Origin: JBGTFE01 sp036403235
GTDB lineage: Bacteria > Acidobacteriota > Blastocatellia > Pyrinomonadales > Pyrinomonadaceae
Length of the DNA: 23,889 nucleotides
Assembly: GCA_036403235.1 (NCBI GenBank)
Contig: DASWRI010000008.1
Location: 1 to 23,889 of the forward strand
Reading direction: 5' to 3'
In this document: positions 14,973-22,219 of the stretch, one piece after another
Position numbering within the stretch: the first letter of the stretch is position 1
Layout of the letters: the number at the start of each line of letters is the position of its first letter
The notes under the pieces: model-generated
Told to the model about the DNA's origin: nothing
The model's database searches: none
Seen by the model: only the letters and a program-made list of their open reading frames with translations
Made by a program: the position numbers and the translations under genes

Positions 14973-14993
14973 CACTTTTTACTTTTCACATTT
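14973..14993. repeat. Short T-rich heptamer-phased tract upstream of the peroxiredoxin gene
   Basis: AC recurs every 7 bp (14974, 14981, 14988) in units of the type TTTCACT, TTTTACT and TTTCACA. It is short and T-rich, so chance is possible, but the register equals that of the other arrays. Confidence 0.4.
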
Positions 14994-15047
14994 TTTCGCT
15001 TTTTCAGTTAAAATATTTTCTAAAATATCAAACAAGGAGAACAAATT

Positions 15048-15683
15048 ATGGCAATCAGATTAGGCGACGAAGCGCCGGATTTTACCGCCGAAACGACCGA
15101 AGGCGAAATCAGTTTCCACGAATGGCTCGGCGACGGCTGGGGCGTCCTTTTTTCGCATCCGAAAGATTACACGCCGGTCTGCACGACGGAACTCGGCATG
15201 GCGGCGCGGCTCAAACCCGAATTCGATAAAAGAAACGTCAAGATTATCGGCCTCAGCGTCGACCCGATGGATTCGCACGAGGGCTGGGCAAAAGACATCG
15301 AGGAAACGCAGGGCACGGCCGTTAATTTTCCGATGATTGCCGACGCCGACAAAAAAGTTGCAGACCTCTACGATATGATTCACCCGAACGCGTCGGATAC
15401 GTTTACCGTCCGCTCGGTTTACGTTATCGGGCCGGACAAAAAAGTAAAATTGATGATTACCTATCCGGCGAGCACCGGCAGAAATTTCGACGAGATTCTG
15501 CGCGTCATCGATTCCCTCCAGCTGACGTCGAAATACAGCGTCGCAACGCCCGTTAACTGGAAAGACGGCGACGACTGCATTATCGTTCCCGCGCTTTCGG
15601 ACGAGCAGGCGAAGGAAAAATTCCCGGCCGGCTGGAAGGCCGTCAAGCCGTATCTGCGCATCACGCCGCAGCCGAACAAATAA
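15048..15683 (+). CDS. 1-Cys peroxiredoxin (Prx6 type)
   Basis: 211 residues, ATG behind AAGGAG. The peroxidatic site is P-K-D-Y-T-P-V-C with Cys45 and Thr42, followed by TTELGMAARL. The long C-terminal part (RNFDEILRVIDSLQLT, then VATPVNWKDGDDCIIVPAL) is the hallmark of the Prx6/AhpC-TSA 1-Cys group. The enzyme reduces H2O2 and organic peroxides in the cytoplasm using an external thiol reductant. An additional cysteine lies in the DDCIIVPAL stretch, at the place seen in many members. The gene appears monocistronic, with AT-rich TAAAAT elements at 15009-15014 and 15021-15026 as candidate -10 boxes. A heptamer inverted repeat follows the stop. Confidence 0.95.
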   Translation: MAIRLGDEAPDFTAETTEGEISFHEWLGDGWGVLFSHPKDYTPVCTTELGMAARLKPEFDKRNVKIIGLSVDPMDSHEGWAKDIEETQGTAVNFPMIADADKKVADLYDMIHPNASDTFTVRSVYVIGPDKKVKLMITYPASTGRNFDEILRVIDSLQLTSKYSVATPVNWKDGDDCIIVPALSDEQAKEKFPAGWKAVKPYLRITPQPNK

Positions 15684-15696
15684 CAAAAGCGGAAAA

Positions 15697-15776
15697 TTGA
15701 TGGTTGATAGTTGATAGTTTGTTTTTTACTATCAACTATCAACTTTCCACTATCCACTATTCACTTTCCACTTTTT
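15697..15776. repeat. Heptamer-phased inverted repeat after the peroxiredoxin gene
   Basis: Left units TTGATGG, TTGATAG, TTGATAG (15697-15717) face seven right units starting at 15728, 15735, 15742, 15749, 15756, 15763 and 15770, such as ACTATCA, ACTTTCC, ACTATCC and ACTATTC. The innermost 16 bp pair perfectly (15703-15718 with 15728-15743) around a T-rich loop. The right side runs four units past the hairpin as a decaying tandem. No T-run follows the stem, so a terminator role is doubtful. Confidence 0.88.
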
Positions 15777-15854
15777 TCTTCCTTTTTCCCTTTTGCTACG
15801 CTAAAATCAAACTTGCATATACAAATTTTTTAACATTCTCAATCCGAATTCGTT

Positions 15855-15863
15855 TGCTATAAT
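15855..15863 (+). promoter_or_regulatory. Extended -10 box overlapping the histidine kinase start codon
   Basis: TGCTATAAT is identical to the extended -10 before the lamin-tail gene, but here its last two bases are the first two of the ATG at 15862. A transcript from it would begin inside the annotated reading frame. Confidence 0.45.
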
Positions 15864-18800
15864 GCCGGAAAAAATAACGGAAAATTTTGCCGAAAACGAA
15901 GCAATCCTTCAGGGCACGATTGATGCTCTTAAAGGTCATATTGCGATTCTCGACCGCGACGGAAATATCGTCAAGGTCAATCGCGCGTGGCTCGATTTAG
16001 TCGGCGACAACTCGGCAGACGGGCAAAAATTCGGCATCGGCTCAAATTATATCGAAACCTGCCGCGAGCTGATTGGCAATCCGATTGGCGGGCAGCTCGC
16101 CGAAGGCATCGCGGCGGTTGCGAGCGGCGAGCGAAGCGTTTTCGAGATTGAATATCCATACGATAGCCAAAACGAGCGGCGCTGGTATGTCACGCGCGCC
16201 GTCACTTTCGGCACCGGCGAAACTCTGCGCATCGTTCTCACGCACGAAAACATCACGTCCCGAAAATACGTCGAGCAAGCGCTGCGCGAAAGCGAGGAAA
16301 ATTACCGCATCCTGGCACAGACCGCCTCGGACGTTATTCTCAAAATCGACCGCGAGAGCAAAATTCTTTTCGTTAACGGCGCGAGCGAGCGAGTTTTCGG
16401 CTACAAGCCTTCGGAATTACTCGGACAGCCTTTGACGCTCGTAATTCCTGAGCAGATGCACGAATGGAATCGAAAAGACGAGGCGCGCCGCATCGAGCGC
16501 GCCAAGGCGGGTTTTCCGTTGCAGAGTCTTGAAATTACGGCAAAACACAAGGACGGGCGCGTTTTCCCGCTCGAAATTTCGCTTGAAGAATTTTCGCAGT
16601 CGGGCAGGAATTATTTTATCGGCATCGCCCGCGATATCACCGGACGGAAGCGCGCCGAGCGGGCGACGGCTTATCTGGCGTCAATCGTCAAATCTTCGGA
16701 CGACGCGGTTATCAGCAAAGACTTAAACGGGGTAATTACGAGCTGGAATAAAGGCGCGGAAAAGGTTTTCGGCTACACGGCCGAAGAAGCCATCGGAAAG
16801 CCGATTACGATTCTCATTCCGCTGCATCATCTCGACGAAGAACCGCATATTCTCGAACGCATCAGGCGCGGCGAGCAAATCGAGCATTACGAGACCGAGC
16901 GGCTTCGCAAAGACGGCACTCATATAAATATTTCCCTGACCGTTTCACCGATTCAGGACGAAGCCGGAAAAATTATCGGCGCGTCAAAAATCGCCCGCGA
17001 CATTACCGAAAGAATCCAGACGACCGAAACTTTGCGCGAAAACCAGATGATGCTTTCGCTGGCAATGCAGGCGAGCCGGATGGGCGCCTGGGAACGCGAC
17101 ATTGCGACCGGGACGGTTATCTGGAACGAGGAGCTCGAAGAAATTTTCGGTCTCGAAAAAGGCAGTTTCGACCAGACGATTGAAGCATACAACAGCTTTA
17201 TTCACGTTGACGACCGCCGAAGCGTCGCCAAGGAAGTCGAGCGCGCCATTATCGAACAACGCCAGTATTCGATTGAATTCCGCTTTTATCACGCCGACGG
17301 CAGCGTTCGCTGGATGGAGGGACGCGGGCAAGCGGTTTATTCGGATAAAGGCGAGCCGGTCAGGCTCTACGGCATCGGCATCGACATTACCGAGCGCAAA
17401 AAAGCCGAAGAAAAACTGCGCGAGAGCGAGCAGCAGCTGCAGACGCTCGCCAATTCCGTCCCGCAGCTCGTCTGGATGGCCGCGCCCGACGGCAGCCGTT
17501 TCTGGTTTAATCAGCGCTGGTTCGATTACACCGGGACGACGTTTGACGAGGTCAAAGGCTTCGGCTGGCAATCGGTTCATCATCCTGAATATTTGGAAAG
17601 CGTTAATAAAAATCTGAGACATTCAATCGAAACGGGCGAGCTTTTCGAGATGGAATATCCTCTGCGCGGCGCGGGCGGCAATTTTCGCTGGTTTTTAACC
17701 CGGATGGTTCCGGTGCGCGATACCGGGGGCAATATCGTGCGCTGGTTCGGCTCAAACACCGACATCGACGATTCGCGCGGGGCGCAGGAAAGGCTGATTG
17801 AAGCCGAGCGCCGCGCCGCCGAAGATTACCAGGTGCTTCTGTCGCGCATCGTCACGCTGGCGCAGACGCTCGGAACGGCGCGCGACCTTTTGACGATTTA
17901 TCGAACGGTCGGCGAATTTATCAGAGCATCGATGCCGTGCACGGCGTTTTTCGTTTCGTTTTACGAGGAAAAAAGAAAGCTGCGGATTGCCGCGTACGTT
18001 TCGGGCGAAGAAGGCGAAGTCGATATATCGACTCTGCCGCCGATGCTGCTTTCCGAAGACGGCGGGCCGAACTCGCAGGCGATTTTTCAGAAAAAATCCA
18101 TTATCGCCAATCGCTATATGGATTATATGAAAACCCGCCCGCACGTCATCGTGCAGGAAAACGGCATCGACCCGAACTCGTCGCTGGTCGTGCCGATGAC
18201 GGTGATGAACCGTATTCTCGGAACGTTCGAAGTTCAGGCTTACGAAGAAAACGCTTTCGTTCACGAACACGTCGTCGCGCTCGAAATGGTCGCCAATCTG
18301 GCCGCGGTCGCCATCGAAAATGTGCGACTGCTCGAAGTCGAAGCCAAAGCGCGTCAGGAAGCCGAAGCCGCCAATCGCGCTAAAGACGAATTTTTATCGG
18401 TTCTTTCGCACGAGCTCCGGACACCGCTCAACGCGATGCTCGGCTGGACGCGGATGATGAAATCCGGCGTTTTGGACGAAGCGAGAAAACGGCAGGCGAT
18501 TGAAACAATCGAGCGCAACGCGCGTTTGCAAAACAATTTAATCGAAGACCTGCTCGACGTTTCGCGGATAATTTCCGGCAAAATGCGGATTGAAACCGAA
18601 GATGTCGATATTGTTTCGATTGTCAAAACGTGCGTCGAAACCGCCAAACCCGCTACCGAAGAAAAAAACATCTCGCTGACGTTCAAAAGCGACTCGCCTT
18701 CGCAAAAACTCGGCGGTGATGCGACGCGTCTCCAGCAAATCGTCAATAATCTGCTGAGCAACGCCGTCAAATTTACGCCGGCGGACGGCAATATCTCGGT

Positions 18801-19497
18801 CGCTTTGGAGCGGGCTGACGACGTCGTCCGGATAAAAGTTTCGGACACCGGAATCGGCATCTCGCCCGAATTTCTGCCGTCGATTTTCGACCGTTTCCAG
18901 CAGGCCGACAGCACGACCAGACGCTCGCACAGCGGTCTCGGACTCGGTTTGACGATTGTCCGGCATTTGACCGAGCTGCACGGCGGAAAGGTCGAAGTTT
19001 CAAGCCGGGGCGAAAATCAGGGCTCGGTTTTTACAATCGACCTGCCAATTGTCGTCTCAAACGCCGATGTCGCCTTTTCCGCAAATCCGGCCGCTCGAAA
19101 CGAAACCGCTTTGAAATTAAAAGGCGCGAAAATTTTGCTCGTCGATGACGATTGCGAAGGAATTCAACCGCTCCAGATTTTTCTCGAAACGCAGGAAGCC
19201 GAAGTGTATTGCGCTCATTCGGCTCGGGAAGCGCTGAAAAAGATTTCCGAAAATCGTTTTGACGTCCTGGTCAGCGACATCGGGATGCCGGAAATGGACG
19301 GCTACGAGCTGATTGCCGAAGCCAGAAAATTGACCGGGCAAAATTATTTTCTGCCCGCCATCGCCTTGACGGCTTATGCTTCGTCGCAAGACCGCGAGCG
19401 GGCGCTTTCCGCCGGATATCAAACGCATCTGCCGAAACCTCTGGATTTCGAGCAATTTCTCTCGATAATAAACAACCTGCTCTGTAATCACGAATAA
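15862..19497 (+). CDS. Soluble hybrid histidine kinase with five PAS domains, GAF and C-terminal receiver
   Basis: 1211 residues. Domains in order: five PAS units at about 13-135, 141-262, 268-390, 396-515 and 525-648, several closed by the D-I-T-x-R-(K/R) PAC motif; a GAF-like domain at about 658-823; HisKA with SHELRTPLN, phosphoacceptor His850; HATPase with NNLLSNAVKF (N box), DTGIGI and GLGLGLTIV; and a receiver at about 1090-1205 with acidic residues 1095-1097 and phosphoacceptor Asp1139 (SDIGMPEMDGYE), plus a conserved Lys in LPKPLDF. No membrane segment or signal peptide, so it senses a cytoplasmic signal. No response regulator gene is adjacent; the attached receiver may pass phosphate to an unlinked phosphotransfer protein. 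The start is doubtful: no Shine-Dalgarno, and a -10 box overlaps the ATG. No other in-frame ATG occurs near. It follows the peroxiredoxin gene, but a redox role is only a guess. Confidence 0.95.
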   Translation: MPEKITENFAENEAILQGTIDALKGHIAILDRDGNIVKVNRAWLDLVGDNSADGQKFGIGSNYIETCRELIGNPIGGQLAEGIAAVASGERSVFEIEYPYDSQNERRWYVTRAVTFGTGETLRIVLTHENITSRKYVEQALRESEENYRILAQTASDVILKIDRESKILFVNGASERVFGYKPSELLGQPLTLVIPEQMHEWNRKDEARRIERAKAGFPLQSLEITAKHKDGRVFPLEISLEEFSQSGRNYFIGIARDITGRKRAERATAYLASIVKSSDDAVISKDLNGVITSWNKGAEKVFGYTAEEAIGKPITILIPLHHLDEEPHILERIRRGEQIEHYETERLRKDGTHINISLTVSPIQDEAGKIIGASKIARDITERIQTTETLRENQMMLSLAMQASRMGAWERDIATGTVIWNEELEEIFGLEKGSFDQTIEAYNSFIHVDDRRSVAKEVERAIIEQRQYSIEFRFYHADGSVRWMEGRGQAVYSDKGEPVRLYGIGIDITERKKAEEKLRESEQQLQTLANSVPQLVWMAAPDGSRFWFNQRWFDYTGTTFDEVKGFGWQSVHHPEYLESVNKNLRHSIETGELFEMEYPLRGAGGNFRWFLTRMVPVRDTGGNIVRWFGSNTDIDDSRGAQERLIEAERRAAEDYQVLLSRIVTLAQTLGTARDLLTIYRTVGEFIRASMPCTAFFVSFYEEKRKLRIAAYVSGEEGEVDISTLPPMLLSEDGGPNSQAIFQKKSIIANRYMDYMKTRPHVIVQENGIDPNSSLVVPMTVMNRILGTFEVQAYEENAFVHEHVVALEMVANLAAVAIENVRLLEVEAKARQEAEAANRAKDEFLSVLSHELRTPLNAMLGWTRMMKSGVLDEARKRQAIETIERNARLQNNLIEDLLDVSRIISGKMRIETEDVDIVSIVKTCVETAKPATEEKNISLTFKSDSPSQKLGGDATRLQQIVNNLLSNAVKFTPADGNISVALERADDVVRIKVSDTGIGISPEFLPSIFDRFQQADSTTRRSHSGLGLGLTIVRHLTELHGGKVEVSSRGENQGSVFTIDLPIVVSNADVAFSANPAARNETALKLKGAKILLVDDDCEGIQPLQIFLETQEAEVYCAHSAREALKKISENRFDVLVSDIGMPEMDGYELIAEARKLTGQNYFLPAIALTAYASSQDRERALSAGYQTHLPKPLDFEQFLSIINNLLCNHE

Positions 19498-19559
19498 ATC
19501 CAACGGGTTTAATTAAAAATTTATAATATGGATTTGCCTTGCCGACGTATCTAAACTAT

Positions 19560-19605
19560 CATCTTCACGAAAAACTTAAATTAATTTAAGTTTTTCGTGA
19601 AGATG
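19560..19605. repeat. Perfect 46-bp palindrome after the histidine kinase gene
   Basis: Two 23-bp arms meet with no spacer (TAAATTAATTTA at the centre; outer ends CATCTTCACG and CGTGAAGATG). It lies 62 bp after the kinase stop and is followed by a T-rich tail (TATTTTATCTTCTT). Terminator function on the plus strand is likely; a DNA palindrome bound by a protein is an alternative. Confidence 0.8.
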
Positions 19606-19679
19606 TATTTTATCTTCTTATAAAGCCGGATTTTACGGCAAAGAAATTTATTTTAAAGTTTAGTGAGGATACAAAAAAA

Positions 19680-20027
19680 GTGATTAAATTTTACGGAAAG
19701 ATTTTATTATTTGCGGCCTTCGCCTGCAGCACATTCGCATTTGTGGCGTGCAGCTCCACGCCGTCGACCAATAACGGAAACGCTGTCGTAGCCGGTTCGG
19801 GCGACAAAGTCGGCGTGGCCGAATGCGACGAATACATCGCAAAACTCGAAGCTTGTATGAGCAGCGCTCCCGAAGCATCGCGCGGAATGATTAAAACCAA
19901 TCTCGACACGATGCGCAAACAGTGGAAAGATGCCGCCGCGACGCCGCAGGGCAAATCGGGTCTGGCCGTCGGATGCAAAACTGCGCTCGATACCGCCAAG
20001 CAAAGCTACAGTTACTGCAAATGGTAA
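19680..20027 (+). CDS. Small four-cysteine lipoprotein
   Basis: 115 residues starting at GTG (19680) with GAGGA about ten bases upstream. Residues 1-23 are a lipoprotein signal peptide (KILLFAAFACSTFAFVA) and Cys24 is the acylated residue, followed by a Ser/Thr/Asn linker. The mature part is a helical pair: ECDEYIAKLEACM, then an amphipathic stretch, TPQGKSGLAVGCKTALDTAK, and a final YCKW. Four cysteines (in ECDEY, EACM, VGCK and SYCK) are spaced to form two disulfides holding the helices. I know this pattern from small lipoproteins in Acidobacteriota-like genomes but not a function. It has its own terminator at 20058-20102. Outer-membrane or periplasmic location is expected. Confidence 0.82.
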   Translation: MIKFYGKILLFAAFACSTFAFVACSSTPSTNNGNAVVAGSGDKVGVAECDEYIAKLEACMSSAPEASRGMIKTNLDTMRKQWKDAAATPQGKSGLAVGCKTALDTAKQSYSYCKW

Positions 20028-20057
20028 AATCGTAGCTTAAAAAATCAGAAAAAATAT

Positions 20058-20102
20058 AAAACTCATCTTCTTTCGTTTTTTCGGCGGAAGATGAGTTTTT
20101 TC
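20058..20102 (+). terminator. Rho-independent terminator of the lipoprotein gene
   Basis: AAAACTCATCTTC pairs with GAAGATGAGTTTT around a 17-nt loop and runs into six T. It starts 31 bp after the stop. Confidence 0.85.
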
Positions 20103-20174
20103 TTGTCTCGCGTTGCAAAATTCTGATTCGCTTTCGGGCAAACCGATTAAAATCTATGCTATTTTTATAGTTAA

Positions 20175-20372
20175 ATGTCCGCGAGTTTTTCTAAAAAACC
20201 GGAAAATTCCTCGACCTGCGAAAACTGCGGGAAGGATTTTTTCTGCGGCGCTGTAACGGGAAAATGCTGGTGTTTTGAGATTGATTTAAGCGAACAGGCT
20301 TTGGCAGAATTGAAAGACAGCTTTAAGAAATGTTTGTGTGAGAATTGTTTGCGAGCTATAGAAACAAAATAA
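20175..20372 (+). CDS. Cysteine-rich CWC family protein
   Basis: 65 residues. The cysteine layout C-x2-C-G, F-x-C-G, K-C-W-C and then C-L-C-x2-C-L matches the small Cys_rich_CWC family, which is named after the C-W-C motif (here residues near 31-33). The eight cysteines suggest binding of one or two zinc ions. Function is not known; such proteins occur widely in proteobacteria and others as stand-alone small genes. The ATG lies shortly after an A/T-rich stretch (ATTTTTATAG) and has no clear Shine-Dalgarno, so a short leader is possible. It comes just before a possible membrane peptide and the deoxyhypusine-synthase-like gene. Confidence 0.8.
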   Translation: MSASFSKKPENSSTCENCGKDFFCGAVTGKCWCFEIDLSEQALAELKDSFKKCLCENCLRAIETK

Positions 20373-20383
20373 TTTCCTGTTTT

Positions 20384-20389
20384 TATAAT
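20384..20389 (+). promoter_or_regulatory. TATAAT box before the DHS-like gene
   Basis: A consensus -10 lies 11 bp after the CWC stop and overlaps the ATG of a possible small frame (20388). A transcript from it would give the DHS-like gene a leader of about 120 nt. There is no good -35. Confidence 0.3.
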
Positions 20390-20534
20390 GAAAAAGTCTC
20401 GCCAAGTTTTTTTATTAATTGGTTCTATCGGGGCTTTTGATGGGTTTATTTTTAGCCTGCTCATAACTTCATATCAATGGCCAAGAGGAAAATATTTTAT
20501 TTTGGATAAATTAACAAATGAAAAGGAAAAGTAA
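20388..20534 (+). CDS. Possible 48-residue single-span membrane peptide
   Basis: An ATG at 20388 opens 48 codons ending in TAA at 20532-20534, overlapping the next gene's ATG (20518) by 17 bp in another frame. The peptide has a positive start (MKKSRQ), one hydrophobic segment (VFLLIGSIGAFDGFIFSLLI) and a charged tail (LDKLTNEKEK), as in small inner-membrane proteins. The overlap would allow coupling to the downstream enzyme. Against it: no Shine-Dalgarno, and a TATAAT box overlaps the start codon. I do not recognise a family. Confidence 0.4.
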   Translation: MKKSRQVFLLIGSIGAFDGFIFSLLITSYQWPRGKYFILDKLTNEKEK

Positions 20535-21645
20535 ATTTTTGAGCGGCAAGCGCATCGACCCGTTGCCGATTTCCGGCACGACGACGCTGGCCGATTTGGT
20601 GGACGAATCTTTCATGGCTTATAACGCCGCGCGTCTGCGTGAAGCGTGCCGCCTGTTTTCGCTGAAAATGCTCGACGAAGACGTCACCATCGGCGTCACT
20701 TTAACCGGTGCGCTGACGCCCGCGGGTTTGGGAATTTCGGCGCTCATTCCTTTGATTAAAGCCGGATTTATCGACTGGATTATCTCGACCGGCGCAAATC
20801 TTTATCACGACACGCATTTCGGCATTGGACTTTCGCTTCACCAAGGCAACACACAGATTTCCGACATCGTTCTGCGCGACGAAGAAGTCGTCAGGATTTA
20901 CGATATTTTCTTCGATTATTCCGTGTTACTCGACACCGATTCGTTTTTCCGACGGTTGATTGAAGGCGAGGAATTTCAAAAAACGATGTCGAGCGCCGAA
21001 TTTCATTATCTCTGCGGCAAATACATCCGCGAGCGCGAGAAAAAGCTCGGACTCGAAAACAAATCGCTGCTCGCCGTCGCTTACGAATACGGCGTTCCGG
21101 TTTACACTTCTTCGCCCGGCGATTCGTCTATCGGCATGAACATCGCCGCCAAGGAGCTGCAGGGCGGAAAGCTCATTTTGAACCCGAACCTGGACGTCAA
21201 CGAAACCGCTTCCATCGTGCTCGCCGCTAAACGCGGCGTCATACATTCGGGAAAACAAACCAAAGACGGAGGAAAATCGGCGATTTTTATTTTAGGCGGC
21301 GGCAGTCCGAAAAATTTCGCTTTGCAGACCGAGCCGCAGATTCAGGAAGTTCTCGGCATCGACGAAAAAGGACACGATTACTTTTTGCAGGTGACGGACG
21401 CGCGCCCCGACACGGGCGGGCTTTCCGGCGCGACGCCCGGCGAGGCGGTCAGCTGGGGCAAAGTCGACCCGGAAAAACTGCCCGACGCCGTCGTCTGCTA
21501 CGTCGATTCGACCGTTGCGCTGCCGATTATTACGGCCTACGCGCTCGCCCGGCACGAGCCACGCGAACCGAAACGCCTTTTCGAAAGACGCGAAGAATTT
21601 ATGAATCTGCTTCAGAATGAATACGACAAATCAACGCGGAGATAG
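20518..21645 (+). CDS. Deoxyhypusine-synthase-like protein (likely polyamine aminobutyl transferase)
   Basis: 375 residues. It opens with FLSGKRIDPLPISG and ADLVDESFMAYNAARL, both diagnostic of the deoxyhypusine synthase fold. Cofactor-binding segments include TLTGALTPAG, STGANLYHD and VYTSSPGDSSIGMN; the catalytic-lysine loop is GGGSPKNF with Lys265, and GEAVSWGKVDP closes the active site. Deoxyhypusine synthase uses NAD and spermidine to modify eIF5A in eukaryotes and archaea. Bacteria lack eIF5A, so the bacterial homologues must act on another acceptor; homospermidine synthesis has been shown for some DHS-like enzymes. The acceptor here cannot be read from sequence. No polyamine genes lie nearby. 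The ATG lacks a Shine-Dalgarno. Confidence 0.9.
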   Translation: MKRKSKFLSGKRIDPLPISGTTTLADLVDESFMAYNAARLREACRLFSLKMLDEDVTIGVTLTGALTPAGLGISALIPLIKAGFIDWIISTGANLYHDTHFGIGLSLHQGNTQISDIVLRDEEVVRIYDIFFDYSVLLDTDSFFRRLIEGEEFQKTMSSAEFHYLCGKYIREREKKLGLENKSLLAVAYEYGVPVYTSSPGDSSIGMNIAAKELQGGKLILNPNLDVNETASIVLAAKRGVIHSGKQTKDGGKSAIFILGGGSPKNFALQTEPQIQEVLGIDEKGHDYFLQVTDARPDTGGLSGATPGEAVSWGKVDPEKLPDAVVCYVDSTVALPIITAYALARHEPREPKRLFERREEFMNLLQNEYDKSTRR

Positions 21646-21651
21646 AGAAGA

Positions 21652-21698
21652 GTGACGAGTGAAAAAGATAAAGCGCTCGTCACTCGTCACCCGTCACT
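21652..21698. repeat. Heptamer-phased inverted repeat before the BCCP gene
   Basis: GTGACGAGTGA (21652-21662) is the exact complement of TCACTCGTCAC (21680-21690). The right side is three heptamers in register: CGTCACT (21678), CGTCACC (21685), CGTCACT (21692). It fills the gap between the DHS-like stop and the BCCP ATG at 21703. It happens to be open in the BCCP frame from a GTG at 21652. Confidence 0.82.
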
Positions 21699-21702
21699 TT
21701 TT

Positions 21703-22209
21703 ATGAAACTAATTGCCGAACTTGACCACAAAAAACACGAAATCGAAATAAAGCGCGACGGCGAAAAAATCTTCGCCGACATCGACGGGCGAAAATATGA
21801 ACTCGAAGCGTCCGAACCCGAGCCGAATGTTTATCTGCTTAAAAACGAAGGAAAAATTTACGAGTTTTTCGTTTCGCCCCGCAAAAATGCGACCGAAGCG
21901 TTTCAGGTAAAAGTTAAAAACAGTGAATTTGAAATAAACATAATCGACCCGAAACGTCTGCGCGGGGCAGGCGCGGACGTGGAGCACGGCGAAGGCGCGG
22001 CTGAAATAAAAACGGCGATGCCCGGAAAAATCGTCCGCGTTTTAGCCGAACAGGGCGCTGAAATCAAACAGGGCGAAAGCGTCATCGTCGTCGAAGCGAT
22101 GAAGATGCAGAACGAAATGAAATCGCCGAAAGACGGCGTCGTCAAAGAAATTCGCTTTTCCGAAGGCGCGACCGTCAACGCGGGCGACGTTCTGGCAATT
22201 ATCGAATAA
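21703..22209 (+). CDS. Biotin carboxyl carrier protein (biotinyl domain)
   Basis: 168 residues from the ATG at 21703. The frame is open 17 codons further up, but that stretch is the heptamer repeat and not protein-like. Residues about 95-168 are a biotinyl domain: AMPGKIVRVL, GESVIVVEAMKMQNEM with the biotinylated Lys134 in E-A-M-K-M, and a mirror-image SPKDGVVKEI ... VNAGDVLAII. The N-terminal 90 residues (DHKKHEIEIKRDGEKIFADI) form beta strands seen in the carrier subunits of acyl-CoA or pyruvate-type carboxylases. It carries biotin-bound carboxyl groups between a biotin carboxylase and a carboxyltransferase; neither partner is in the window. No Shine-Dalgarno is seen. HAD and DHS-like neighbours are probably cotranscribed but not obviously related in function. 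Confidence 0.92.
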   Translation: MKLIAELDHKKHEIEIKRDGEKIFADIDGRKYELEASEPEPNVYLLKNEGKIYEFFVSPRKNATEAFQVKVKNSEFEINIIDPKRLRGAGADVEHGEGAAEIKTAMPGKIVRVLAEQGAEIKQGESVIVVEAMKMQNEMKSPKDGVVKEIRFSEGATVNAGDVLAIIE

Positions 22210-22219
22210 GTTTATAAAA

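Noticed and set aside
15060..15686. 208-codon minus frame opposite the peroxiredoxin gene
   Set aside because: Complete antisense overlap with a clear Prx6 gene; no ribosome site or family resemblance.
15048..19497. Functional redox-sensing pair of peroxiredoxin and histidine kinase
   Set aside because: They are separated by a repeat array and a possible promoter, and the PAS domains show no haem or flavin signature I can name.
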